A stretch of 64,000 nucleotides of DNA from Piper betle. Its lineage: Eukaryota > Streptophyta > Magnoliopsida > Piperales > Piperaceae. The position numbers were made by a program, and so were the translations under genes. The notes under the pieces were generated by a model, which was not told where the DNA came from, searched no databases, and worked only from the letters and a program-made list of their open reading frames with translations. This document shows positions 36,561 to 48,862 of this stretch, in pieces. The stretch lies in contig JAURVB010014744.1 of NCBI GenBank assembly GCA_033002965.1, forward strand, positions 1-64,000, written 5' to 3'. Positions within the stretch are counted from its first letter, which is position 1. Each line of letters starts with the position of its first letter.

Positions 36561-37520
36561 CATGCATTTAAGTGGAATTGATGAATTCATATGCAAGGAC
36601 CCAGATATTGATTGCTACTATCTGAAGACAGCTTTGACTGGGAGGGTATATAGAAAATGCATCTATCAATCAAGCTTACAGTACTCCATTTTATCCTGTA
36701 TAAAAAACTGAGTAGATCATTGATTGCTTTCGGCATTGATTTGATGAAGGCGAGAATTGTTGCTTAAATTCTTCAACTGTGAACACCTTCTTCAATTTGA
36801 GCCACAATCAACTGCAACAAAGAACATGGTCCATCTCGCTCAAAGTAAGCTCATTACTACAAATCAGTTTTCGGCCCCTTCAGCACTAACACAGTACTTA
36901 AAAACATATATATAAGCTGTCTCGGTAATATGTTTATATATTCATCAGTGGTTCGGAAAGTAACAATAGCAATGTATGATTATGGGAACGATGACGACAA
37001 CATGAAGCACTACGGGCAAGAAGATCCGCCAACCTACAACAAGTTCAACATTCCAAACGATCTTCTGCTTTTCCTCAGTTACGGAGGAAACGATGGACTT
37101 GCAGACGTGAATGATGTAAACCTGCTGTTTGAGGACCTTACTGCACACGAAGCAGACAAGCTGACCATACAGTACAAAGAGGACTACGCTCATGCAGATT
37201 TCGTCATGGCCGTCAATGCCAAGGAAGTTGTGTATAACCCTCTCATTAGCTTCTTCAAACTCAGTTGATCAGTTTATATTCATTTTCGATGGAAACTTTT
37301 GCATTCATGTATTGTAGTCTTTCTATAACAGCTTCAATATCAGAATATATATGTTATGATTCCACATCTTTTGTTGAAGGAAAGAATGATCTATATATTA
37401 ATTGATAGGATGGGTATGTAACGAACAGGTCTGTTTTATAGGCTCGTATCCTAAGGCAAACCTTAGAAATTTATTTTCACTACATTACTATTTAATTAAT
37501 GTTCAACCTTATAAGAGTTT

Positions 37521-37755
37521 TTATTTTTGAGACATTACATCTAATCCCAGAGATAAGTAAAATAAATTCAATTATTTAAGGCGTAAACGAAGTTGTACTT
37601 TTTCCTACATTTTGGGCTGAATCTAAAAGCCGTGTATACTTTTTTGAGACATATTACACCCAAACCAGTGGATGAATAAAATAAATTCAATTATCTAAGG
37701 TGTAAACAAAGTTGAATTTTTTTCTAGATATTGGATTATATTTAGAAGCTTTACA
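37521..37755. repeat. Diverged tandem duplication, about 115 bp unit
   Basis: The copies begin TTTTTGAGACAT and share AAATAAATTCAATTAT, AAGG.GTAAAC and AAGTTG in the same order (about 37521-37638 and 37640-37755). Confidence 0.7.
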
Positions 37756-40700
37756 TACATGAGTTGCAATTTTTATTTATATTTAATTTAATGGGCCCAA
37801 ACACTTAAAATCAACATAAATAAATATTTAAAAATAATTGTGATACTTATAGATTTTCATATTAATTTAATGTCTTTGATCTTTTCATCTTAATTATTAA
37901 AATAATTATAATAAAAAAATAATTTTAAAATATTCAAAAAATATTTTTAAATATTGTATTTTTAAAAATTTTAAAGTCGGTGATATTGATATCTAGGAAG
38001 GATACTAATTTGTCAGCCTCTTATTTATAAATTATTATGTGAAACTCATTAAAAAGTTTATAAAATTATAACTTGTATAAGCTAGTGAGGGCACCTTAAT
38101 TGTTTCTATTTTATATTGTCTTTTAATCATTGGATTTTTAATTTTTTAATGACCCATTAATTTGCAAGCCTGATAATGTTATTTTATTTAAAGTTTTTTT
38201 AAAAGAAGAAACATGTTTTACAAGTGCAATGGACCATTGCTGGAGGCTTGAGTCTCGACTCCAGAGTAGTGGATAGAAAGGTCCAGCTCATGTGCTAAGA
38301 ATAAGGATGCTTGTCCAGTCTTGGGCTCTGGTCTCAAACACTCTTTATCTGCTCGAAGCGTTTCTTCTTTTAAGATATTGCTCTTGCAACCACTTCGGCA
38401 ATCTCCATGAAACATTGTTATAACCTAATCTACTTCGGTCTTATAAAAACTAGGTTCATGATCTCCTCATAAAAAAAACTAAGTTCATCTCATGCTGTGA
38501 ACAACAATATTTGGCAATGATCTATCGCCATATAATATAATTATAAGACGCTCGTCAAAGTATGTTGAAAATAAAAAACAACAGATCATAGGCGATGCCT
38601 CCTGATCATGAACCTTCGTTTTTCGCTATGCATGGACTTCCATTTGTAGTATTTGACAAAACGGAATGTAATGTTTGGGCAGCTAGTTTTGTTTGCGTAA
38701 TGTCAACCAAACGCGTAATAAGGATCTTCTGTTTTATCAATTTGGAACTTGATAAAATAACTCATCAAATTGTCTTGTAACAAAAAATATCAATATATAC
38801 AAAGTGCTGACAGGTATAGGAATCATCCAACTAGTTGTGAAGTAGAGATACCCTCCAGTGTATAGGTAAACGTGGTCACCATCTCAGCTCACTTAAGATG
38901 TTGGGCGTATAATATAAATATATGTTATTAACGGTAATATATTTTCCTCCTTATGTGATGGTGGTCGACATGCTCTTGAAAATAGTATATCAAGTTCTAC
39001 TGGTATTTGATAACAGTGCAATGTGAAAGATTTTTCAATATGTTTTTCATTGTCCGGAAGAGGAAAATTGTTAAAGACATTTCTTCTCACAAGAAAACAT
39101 TCAATCATACAAAAAATTGTAAAAACATGAATATATTTTAAGAAGTACGGAGAATTTGACGAAAATTTTTGAATATAATGAAGAGAATTATTTGTGAGAA
39201 TTCCAATATTATGGAATAATATTTGGAATTGAATTTTTATTTTCAAAAGGTGTTCCATATCTATGGTTAATAAATATATAGCTGAACATATGTGTTGGGT
39301 GTATTTTTCTTTAGGAGAAATTTCACGAGGTTATTCTCCTTTAAAGGAGACATATAAGGATGAAGATCTAGACAGAATTACTATGGGTGGTGTATGTGGA
39401 AAAATAAAAAGAAATTAGTTTTTGTGAGAAGAATAGGTGGCTTCTTGTTTATTACAAGATCAATGTTGGTTAATTTTTTATCTTTTTTATTTTTTATTTA
39501 TGGTTTGTAATTGAAAATAACATTATTAATTTTGGTGTAATTTTTCACATTTTGGTTGAGTTTTCTATTTGTATTGAAGTAAAGTCTTGTACACATGGGG
39601 TAGAGTTTTCTATTTGTATTGAGGTGAAATTTTCCACACTTAGTAGAATTTATTATATTTATTAGGGTGGAATTTTCTATATATATTAGGTAAGTTTCCT
39701 GTTTAGATTAGTGTGTTTTCTATTTTTTATCTTTCATTGGTTCATTTTGTCAAAACACAAAATATAGTAAAATCCCAACACTCAAAAACTTAATTATACT
39801 AATTATTTTATATTAGCAAAAAACATGAACAAGACACTGATCTTGAGAGGAGGGAAGGATGGTACATGTTCCAAAATAAATTAAAGATGCCTCGTCTATG
39901 ACATCGTTCCTCAATTTTAAAAGAGACCCAATTAAGTTTCTTCTCCTTCTTTTAATTTTTTTTTTTTTTTATTTATCTTTTGACCCAAGCTTCATGGGGG
40001 TGGCTTGTTAAGCACTGTAGTGTAAATCCGATCTTGATGAGCTTACGAGGTTTAGTAGTCATTGGTGCCTAATTTGTATGATGCCATTGGAAAATTACAT
40101 AAGTGGGCAAATCCTGGCTAATATTCTAAAAACTTTATTAAGGAAGTTTTAATTAGGCTTTATAAGGAGAGAGATGTTGGTTAACCATTTGAGTATTTAT
40201 GAGTCCATAGTCATCGATCAAACTGTAATTAAGTAGCTAAGGTTCAACTTTGAAGGTGATGATTCGATCCGTGTTCATGGTCCACACATGCATTTGTAGG
40301 CACAAAATTGATGTTGTTTTCCTTACATAACACCAAATCGACGTTAATCCCAAACACATGCGAAATCGAAAGCTTTTTTGGTGCCCCCACTCACATGTGT
40401 AATAGTACATTTCAAGAATTAATATGCTGTTCTTGTATCAGGTTAGTGGGCCAAGTTCACAAAATCCAACCACAAGGTTTCCATTTAGAACATGTTTTCC
40501 AGCTAGAATTGCTCTATAAAAGTTTCATCCCTACTCGTTGATCAATGAACAAAGCTGCTTCTAGCTTTGTCTTAAGAGATCGGTTAATCGGAAAAATGGT
40601 AGTTTTATTTGTTGGGCGTTTGTTGGCAATCTCACTGCTGCCATAGAACAGATGTTATAATTTACATGCTCGATAGCAACTGTGAATCTGGACCATGTGT

Positions 40701-41325
40701 CATTTTTTAACTAAATAAACGATTTAAATACTTGCCAAGAGCTAAGCAGGATTGCTGTCCATGTTAATGGGCACCACATTTTTTGTTCCAATGCAAATTA
40801 CCCGTACCCATACACGGGCACTCACTCAGCAACATACACCAAATATTTATAGAGCGTTGAGAACTTAATTAAATGAGATTCAAACTTAAGACCGACAAGG
40901 ATAGAGTATTAACAACCAAATGGGCAAAGCCCAAAAAGATTAGCAGCATTGTATTATGAAAGAATGCGAAACTGTTACTGGTTTAAGTCACTAAAGACAG
41001 GTTTACAATTGAATAAAGCAAGCTTTCCCCCGTGAATGTCATGGTCCATAGGAAGCCAATGTGTCCCACGAAGTCTTGCCAGGTATATGATCTTATATAC
41101 CTCAGTTGGCAAGTCACAAAGATATAAATGCTATGCAGATGCTACGTCGAGACTCATCACTGGTACATCTCTTTAAAAATAAACTAAAGTCAATAAATGA
41201 AAACTCACAAACAAATCGGTACCAGCTTCATCCCGAGACTGTCCGAGTTCTTCAGTCACAAATTATTTTAACGTATTAAATTCGACCATTTTGAAGAAAA
41301 TTATGCTTTTATAACTTAAGAAATT
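37756..41325. other. AT-rich intergenic with local repeats, no gene recognised
   Basis: No conserved protein or RNA gene was recognised. At about 39553-39700 a unit of GAGTTTTCTATTTGTATTGA followed by GTGAAATTTTCCACAC-like sequence is repeated two to three times with divergence. The rest appears to be old, unclassifiable repeat DNA. Confidence 0.45.
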
Positions 41326-41477
41326 GCTTCATATCAGCTACGTATGTAAATCTAATCATTTGTTTAAATTATATGACTGTACTTTTTAATCTTATATTAG
41401 TGCTTCATATCAGCTACATATGTAAATCTAATCATTTATTTAAATTATATGACTGTACTTTTTAATCTTATATTTGA
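41326..41477. repeat. Recent 76-bp tandem duplication
   Basis: Copies at 41326-41401 and 41402-41477 begin GCTTCATATCAGCTAC and differ at only a few positions, so the duplication is young compared with its surroundings. Confidence 0.9.
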
Positions 41478-41708
41478 TATGAGAATATCAACTTGTCGTT
41501 GTTGTTGCCGTTGCCATACAAATCTTTTACATAATTTAATTATAAGCTTGTAAGCCCATGGCTAGTTAGCATTTGGCACTCAAATAGAACCCCCGTTACC
41601 ACATGATATATATCGAACAAATATGGCGTATAATAAGATGACAATACGTTTTTCAACCAAGTTGGATAAAATTGATTTTTTCCGATCAAAGCTACCCAAA
41701 TGTGAGTA

Positions 41709-42285
41709 CAGGGTGGGCACAGAACGTGTCCAACCATGTCCGGTGTGCCAGCTCGACCGATTATAATTGAATAAAAATAAATTAAATATAGACATTATTT
41801 TGTCTAACCAGATGACCGATCGAGCGATCAATAAAAACTATAAATTAATGATATAAATAATATTTTTAAAGTTTATTATTAAATTATCATTATTAATTAT
41901 TAAATTTAAAGCACATCAATTTTATTTTTGAATTTTTTATAATAATATAATTTTTCTTTATTCAAATACTTTTTTTAAAAGTAAATTTATAATCTATGCT
42001 AATTGACATGAAATGAACTAAGAAAAATAAAAGTAATAACTATTATATAAATGATATATTAGTTATTTGTGAGGAAAAATAATATTTATAATAAAAAATA
42101 ACTAGATAATACAATAAATATAAAATAAAAATAAATTTCTATATTGATCGAATTATGACCATGTCTGATCGTGATCGAATTGACCAAAGAATTTTGACTC
42201 TAGACAATTGACTTTTTATTTGAAATTAAGTAGATAAACATGACAATACCTTGTGCAACATCCAAACAATTGCCACCCACCCTTG
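41709..42285 (+). mobile_element. hAT-like non-autonomous element
   Basis: The left end is CAGGGTGGGCACAGAAC; the reverse complement of the right end starts CAAGGGTGGGTGG. The flanks TGTGAGTA and CGTGGGTA match at six of eight bases, as expected for an aged 8-bp target duplication. The left part matches the fragment at 34770. The interior is AT-rich without coding sense. Confidence 0.4.
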
Positions 42286-42289
42286 CGTG

Positions 42290-43330
42290 GGTAGCTCCCA
42301 AATCTGGCCAAATTTTAGTGAAATTAGCCGGGTGGCAAGATTTAGCGGCCCTAGTCAATTTGGCCAAAACAACTAAATCTAGTTTGATTTGGTGATCCGA
42401 GTAATTTGGTTGAAGTTTGGCTAGATTTAGTGGGAGCACTACTTGGTTAGTAGATCTTAAGTGACATTTTCTTTTTAATTATTTTAGAAAAAATAATTTG
42501 AAGGGTAGTTTTATCATTGTCATAATTTTTTTTATTTTTGGTAATTAGATATAATTCTCTCGCCATCTTGTAGTATCAAAAATTTTCATTTGTAAAAAGA
42601 TTAGATTAATTTTATTTGAGTGTTTTATTGGAAAACATTTTTACATGGTGGAAAAATCTAGCATAATTACCAAAAAATGAAAATTTTATTATAATCACAA
42701 AATGACGTTCTTGGTTCAATTTTAATTTTTTTAATGAATGGTCTATTTGCCGATAAGCTTTGGAGTGGGCCAACAATATTTAATCACCCCTAAGCTTAAT
42801 TAGTATTGGTTGACTAGATTTGACCGCCGACAAATAGTTTGGCCAAGGGCGACCAAGGCTACCCAGTAATAGAGCTTGGGGTGGTTAGATTTGACTATCC
42901 TTACCCAAATTTGCCCACAAAACGGCTAAATATAGTCGCCCCAGCCTAAGTTTGGCTCTAAACAACTAGGCATGGATGCTTGCCCTTAGTTGCCTCGGTC
43001 AAGTGCTGGCCACCGCCAGAGTAATTTAAGTCAATTCACATTTTCTTTCTCTCTTTGGGTAATTATAAGAAAATTTTTGACTAATGATATAAAAAATATT
43101 TTTTAATGAACTTTTTTAAAAAAAAGATGATTTTTTAATATTACTTGATAACGAGAGAATCTATGCATTATTACTAAAAATAAAAAATTATATATAATGA
43201 TAAAAACCACTTATATTTATTTTTTATTTTAACAGATAAATTGTGATTTGGCCACCCCAACCAAGGGCAATTAGATTGGGCCACTCCCAGTTGGCTTAAG
43301 CAGCTATGACGGTCTTTAATGCCGAAAGTA
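42290..43330. repeat. Region rich in TTTGGCC/GGCCAAA motifs
   Basis: Repeated pieces such as TCTGGCCAAATTT, TTTGGCCAAAAC, GTTTGGCTAGATTT and GTTTGGCCAAGG recur on both strands, separated by AT-rich DNA. The pattern suggests the subterminal repeats of a DNA transposon, but I could not define the ends. No gene is seen. Confidence 0.35.
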
Positions 43331-44082
43331 ATGAATAGTAATTATATTTGGTCAGGGTGAGTTAGGTTTAAACAATTTTATTAAATAAAACAAATTTTAA
43401 ATATGGGGATTTTTTTATCATTATATATATATATTTTTACTTTTACTGTATTATGCATGATTCTCCCATTTTTAAATAATATTAAAAAATATTTTTTTGG
43501 GGTAAAAAGCTCTCTTCATTAATAAAAAAAACACATCATTTTATATATAAAAAGTTATCCATAAAAAATGTGAAATACAAATAAAAAAGGAAAATAAATA
43601 AATAAATGAGCAACGGTCATGATGGGTCTGACGTCACGGAGGGGGAGGAGAAATTGTACATGTATCAAAGGGGGAGAGCGCCAGAAGATGCCACCAACCT
43701 GACCCCACTTTTGCGCCAGAAATTGTCACGGACTGTGTCAGGTTTCCACTTTTGCGTCAGTGGACAGCTCAACCGCCCTTGTATGGCCAAAGGCATATCG
43801 CCACAAGCGTGGGGCCCTCCCCTACGAGAACAGCGGGACCCCACATCCGTAAATCAGAAATTTTCACCGAACCAGCGTGGACCCGCGTCGACACAACAAT
43901 AGATTTCACCAGAACAATGGGGCCCACCTGACTGACCAGAGTGTTGCTAACCTTGGCTCCCAAGCCAACCTCAACTTGGGTTTAGGACCGTTTTATAAAA
44001 AGGACACAAGTGGTCAAAAGCACGGGCAGCTCTCTTCCCTATGTATATATACTTGTACCCAAAAAAATACGATACAATAAGT

Positions 44083-44114
44083 GTGTAATATACTTGTATT
44101 ATTGTATATTACAC
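44083..44114. repeat. Short perfect inverted repeat
   Basis: GTGTAATATAC and GTATATTACAC form an 11-bp stem with a 10-nt loop, about 290 bp upstream of the PDCB-like start codon. It could be a MITE remnant or a promoter cruciform; no function is assigned. Confidence 0.6.
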
Positions 44115-44403
44115 AAAAGGTCTCATAAACCGGATAAAAACATCCAACAATAATACTTCTCGTCATTCTCACCCCCCCCCCTATATCATTTGCTTTTGAT
44201 AAACACCGTCGTACCCTCCGTTGCTTCCCCACCTTACGATTTATCAGTCTCCTTCCTCACTCTAGGAAAAAGCAACTCTTCCTTTTGTCAGTCACTCAGC
44301 TACTCTTCCTTCTATCTATCTCAGTTTCTCTTCTTGCTGACTTCTTGCATAAGATAATTTGTTGTCATTCAGCTCGGATCAGTCCTTTGCTTGTCACTTG
44401 TGA

Positions 44404-46841
44404 ATGCTCATGGCTCTTCTCGTGGTTGTAACATTTCTCGTGGCCATGGTTGGTGGCATCTCAGGTGAGCTCTGCTTATTCTTGTGCTAACTTGGTTCCT
44501 CAGGCTGTGGTTTTTGTGTTTACTTTTCCAGTGTTTGTGCTGATTTTCTCCTTCATCATTTATGGTCCTGGTTTGTTCCTTTTCTTTTTTATTATTGTAA
44601 GGTGTTTATTTTTTAATGAGCTTCTGATTTATTCTAGTATAGCTTCATGGGTTTTCTACGTGCAAGATTTTTCTTCTTGTATAATGCTGCTTCCTTTATA
44701 TGTCTGACCTTGGAAATTTTGTTTTTGCTTTCCCTTGGATCTCGTCCTAGTATTATGTTGTCATGCCTCAGTACTCCTTTTGGAAAAGAGCTTCATGAAA
44801 TCTGATTCGTAAGGTGAAGTGGACTTAAATATAAGGAAGAAAGACTAGAACTTTCCCGGCTAGGTGATGATTCTTCGAATGTAGCACTTTGGCTTCATCC
44901 TGTATCATATATTCCGGCTTTCTTTATGAAGTTGAAAGTTCTAAGCTTTTAACTTCTGCAGTTCTACGAAGTGCTTTTCCTTTCTATCATATTCCTAGTT
45001 TTATATTATTGAAAAAAATTCTGTAACATCGAAATTATTCTTGCTTCTCTTCCTGAACGGGTGAAATCGTTGTCCTCTTACGCCAATGAGAGGAAAATTA
45101 TTGTGGGTTTTACACGCTTGTTCCTCTTACTGTTCGACCTCATGACAACACACGCCACGTTTTATCCCTTGTTGTCCGAAATTTGTTAACTTTTTGACTC
45201 TTGATTGAGCATTTCACGTGGCCGTTTAATGTGAATTTTCAGTAAATATCATATTTTGTAAGTATGTTGCTTTTGCTACGCTTAGAAATGATTTTGCATG
45301 CGTTGTTTTCTTAGCAGGCGCTCAGTGGTGCACATGCAAAACTGGAGTGAGTGACCAGGCTCTACAGAAAACACTAGATTATGCTTGTGGTGCTGGAGCT
45401 GACTGCACCTCTATCCTTCAGAATGGTGCTTGTTTCCAGCCCAATACTGTGAGAGACCATTGTTCATATGCTGTCAACAGCTATTTCCAGAGGAAAGGCC
45501 AAGCTGTTGGCACTTGCGACTTTTCAGGCACTTGTACCGTCACTACCACCGACCCAAGTAAAGCCTAGCCTTCTCTAATCATATTCTCCTAATTGATCAA
45601 TTCAATAATCTTCCCTATAAAAAGATGCTGGATTGGTAACAAATATTCGTATGTTCACCGGTTATTTTTTTGTTTCATTCTACTTGGCAGGTCCTAGTGC
45701 CTCTTCGTGCTCTTACCCCTCCAGTGCCAGGTTGGTTTAATTTTTTTCTATTTCATCAGCTCTTAACTTGCACAAGATTTGTTGTTCGAAAAACATCTTT
45801 GGTATAGATTTGTCCAATCATCTTTCTACTGTAAAGACGAAAACATTTTCCTTCTTGTGCACTTTGTGGCTGCCCTGAGGTTTCACTGTTACCAACATTA
45901 AAAGAATAGATTCCTTTTGCGAATCTCAAGTATTAGATTTGGTTCATGTCAAGTTCCCAAAAGTGCTGCTTACTGTTGTGCAATGCTTGTTTACCCTTGT
46001 GTAAAAAACTTTACCTTTAAGCTTTTACCTTCCTATGAGATGGGTTAGCATTTCTCAGTGACACTGGTTGACCTTTGAAAATATGCAGACATGTCCTCAA
46101 TTTTCTGTAGTTCTTATGTCTCCCTTTCTTCCACCTTAATATAATTTCAGAATCTAGCTCCTTTGCTTGTGTCCAAAGAAAACTCCCTCTATTTTAGTTT
46201 TTTCTATGGATTACAAGCTTTTCTCTTGCCTTTTTGAAATTCTTCCCCGTGCATCTTTCTAATCAATGTGGCATGTATTAATATCACGAATTTAATAGAT
46301 TTATTGCCTTGTCAGCCATCTGCACATAAGTCGCCCTTTGTTAAATGCATTGATGCCGGTGGTTGATTGGCATTAATGGCTATGGAAGATTTATATACAG
46401 CTAGTTTTGGAGCTGCTAAAATAACTTTGGGGAATTATAATGAAGTTCGTTGAGAATTAAAATTCATTAGCATGGGTGTTTTTTGTATCAATAAGTAAGT
46501 TAACTTAAGCACTATTTGTATCAATAAGTAAGTTAATTTAGCACTATTTGCCAATAATACTAATCATATTCCCCTGGTTTCTCTTTTCTCGCACCATCTT
46601 GATCATCTTTTTACTGTTCAGTGGAACTGGAACACCATCTACCATAAATCCAATCTCAAACACACCTTTTGGAAGCGGTCCAAATGGCATGGGAGGAATC
46701 AGCACGGGTCTGGGACCAACAGGGGGATTATTAACAACAACGACAATGGTGCATTTCTTGCTAAGGCAGACCTGGCTCTCTTGTCTTCGGCTGTTATTCT
46801 CTTTCTCAGAGTTTATTAATGAAATCAAAGTGTTTTTATGA
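44404..46841 (+). CDS. PDCB-like X8 (CBM43) callose-binding protein, C-terminal frameshift
   Basis: PDCB-type proteins bind callose (beta-1,3-glucan) at plasmodesmata and are held by a GPI anchor. Exons are 44404-44464, 45318-45557, 45691-45730 and 46622-46841. The signal peptide is MALLVVVTFLVAMVGG (second Met at 44410). The X8 domain starts AQWCTCKTGVSDQALQK and contains the conserved Cys set (YACGAGADCT, NGACF, VRDHCSYAVNSYFQ, GTCDFSGTC). A Ser/Thr/Pro/Gly linker ends GPTGG. At the five-G run 46722-46726 the annotated frame leaves the family pattern and stops at 46839-46841. One frame away the sequence reads IINNNDNGAFLAKADLAL followed by a hydrophobic tail and a stop at 46817-46819, a typical GPI signal. 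One missing G (or two extra) therefore appears to have shifted the frame, by mutation or homopolymer sequencing error. Confidence 0.88.
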
Positions 46842-48862
46842 CATGGGGCGGCTTTCATGGAGATCAGTGCCTGCATGAGAAGTTAGATGTGGTGTGGGAT
46901 TGTTGGATGAGATTTTGATGATCTGGTGTGACTGGTATGGTTCGGGAGATTAAGAGGAACATTCCCCCACTTGGTTACGAGTCTGCAATATATTTTTCTT
47001 TTTGTTGTCTATGCTGATAGAGAGGAGTCTTCTGATTTTAAGATGTAAGTTGTTGGATTTCTCTGGGATGTGTATTAATGTGCAAAGTTCTTTTAACTGC
47101 ACTCCTTATTTTGTACATGTAGGCAATGTAGGTTCTTTTATTTTGTTATTTCATGACTTTTTTATTTTTCCTTATTTTATTTTTATTTTTTGAACTCCAC
47201 CATGATCCATTTTCGGTTCCATGGCCTCCCACCAGGGGGGAGAAGTGTCCACAGGACCCGGCCAAATGAAGCTGTCTGAATAGAATTGGCCACCCTTTCT
47301 TCTAATCAAACATTCTCCCACAAAATGTATGTATATTGGTCGTTTTATAAAAAGAGCGATATTGGCCCTTATAAATTGTTCGATACAAATGTTTTGATTG
47401 GCTATATTATCAAAATTAATGGATATGTGATTATACGGTGTGAGATATTAATAAGTATATTGGCATAGAGAAAATATTATGGAATAAAGAATTGCATGGG
47501 CTTGAGTATTCAGTGGAGAGTGCATGTATACGGTGTGCATGTTTATCAACTTATTGTAAAATCAAATTCCACAAGTTTTGACTTGCAATAACGTGGCATA
47601 GAGACGAGGAGAGAGTAGTCTCCATATTAAACACACCTCTGCCATGTGACTATTTAACTTCTTAGATAAGCATCCATCTAACCTTACCCCTCAGCCACAA
47701 TATTTATAAATAGCAGACGCTTCCTCCCCGGTGAAGCAGTTTTGGAGAGGAGAAGGAGCAGCGCCCCCATCCCTTGCCTTCCAAGCTCCCTGGCCGCCAA
47801 CCAGGTCTTCACCACGCTGAGGCCAAGCCCTCACCGGAATAGGAGCACCATCACTGTTCCCCGGTGACTGCCGAAGAGCATCGCCACTGCTTGCGGACCG
47901 GGTGTAGCGAAGTCAGGGTGTATTTATATTCTAGTCCGTTGAGCGAAACCCTGAAGGGAAGGAGGAAGGCCCCCATTGGAGCCCTGCCCCGACCTCACCA
48001 GAGCCATCCCCGGCGACCAGAATCGTCGCCGGAGCCGGAAAAGAATGAAATCCCTCACCTGTTTTGAGGTCTTTTACCAGCTTTTTGGTGAATTCCCGGC
48101 CAACCTCGGTCGTACGAGACCCGGACAAGACCACCAAGGCGAAGACAAAAGTGCCTTCTTGAAGTCCAAGCCTTGCCCGACGTCGTTGAAGGTTGAAGTG
48201 CCCAGTCGGAGAAAATAAGAGAAGAAAACCACCGCATCCCCCCGACTTCGAAGCCACCGTCCGCCCATCCCGGGCGACCTCCGGCCGCATTCGAAAACAC
48301 CACATAAGTCTCCGCGATATCATTATCGCCGGGAAACTTTCCTGCAAAACCGCCCCCGTCGCCGGACCACCACGGTTCGACTCCACTCCTTGCCGCCAAC
48401 AGTTCTGGGGATGGCCCGACTCCGTCTCCGCCGGAGCCCTATCCCTCGCCTGCATTGCACCCATGCTAGTCGGGTCCATTGGGCCCGACTAACTATCCGC
48501 ATCCGTCACTGACTGCGCCGTGACCAGGTCCCCTTGCCCCATTCGTGCCTGGCCGAGTCTTGACCACGACTCGACTAAGATCCGCCAATGCCGAACCAGC
48601 CTAGCTGCCTAACCCGACCCTGGTTCAGCCATTATGACCCAAAGCCGGTATGGTTCAACACTTCTTCAACTGACAGCCTTCCTGCGTTTCGTTCGAAATT
48701 TAATGCCCCATAGTTTTTCGAATTTAACGCATTAGTATCAAATCAAAGCGACTAATCTATTTTGATGGAAAATTATAAAAATTATTAAATAATGGATTGT
48801 GAGCGGCAACTTAAGATAAATTGACTTGCGGATTCACATTAAACTAAGTAAAATATTTATGT
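46842..48862. other. PDCB 3' region, then GC-rich repeat-like DNA with a TATA box
   Basis: 46842-47250 is probable 3' untranslated sequence. At 47700 a TATTTATAAATAG box precedes a GC-rich stretch (47750-48680) of Pro/Arg/Gly-rich frames on both strands with no family resemblance. It looks like a transposon leader or LTR piece. AT-rich DNA follows up to the LTR boundary. Confidence 0.4.

Larger units (their letters stand above)
33741..37268 (+). pseudogene. Plant acid lipase (triacylglycerol lipase 2/MPL1-like), broken by mutations and insertions
   Basis: Relative of alpha/beta-hydrolase lipases that cleave acylglycerols and act in the secretory or extracellular space. The pieces are: a signal-peptide-like start (MAPFLKHLLLISSICSLL, 33741); GTCKALVETYGYDCEEHM in another frame (33881-33940); 34231-34588 with DGVTWLLNSPEESLAYIL, FDVWIANTRGTRWSRGH and the nucleophile elbow VGHSL; a middle piece near 36570-36650 (DIDCYYLKTALTG); 36758-36845 (NCCLNSSTVNTF, then PQSTATKNMVHLAQ); and an intact last exon 36949-37268 with YDYGNDDDNMKHYGQ, the acid loop GGNDGLADV and the catalytic-His motif YAHADF. 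Lesions include a TGA after SRGHVL, a 2-bp insertion and another frameshift before VYDQTG, and a 1-bp deletion in the 36.8-kb piece. About 2 kb of unrelated repeat DNA (34.7-36.56 kb) replaces central exons. Confidence 0.88.

Noticed and set aside
38893..39258. 121-codon minus-strand frame
   Set aside because: AT-rich chance frame without recognisable domain, splice context or promoter.
47864..48492. Overlapping frames up to 182 codons in GC-rich DNA
   Set aside because: Present on both strands with no conserved motif; judged repeat-derived composition.
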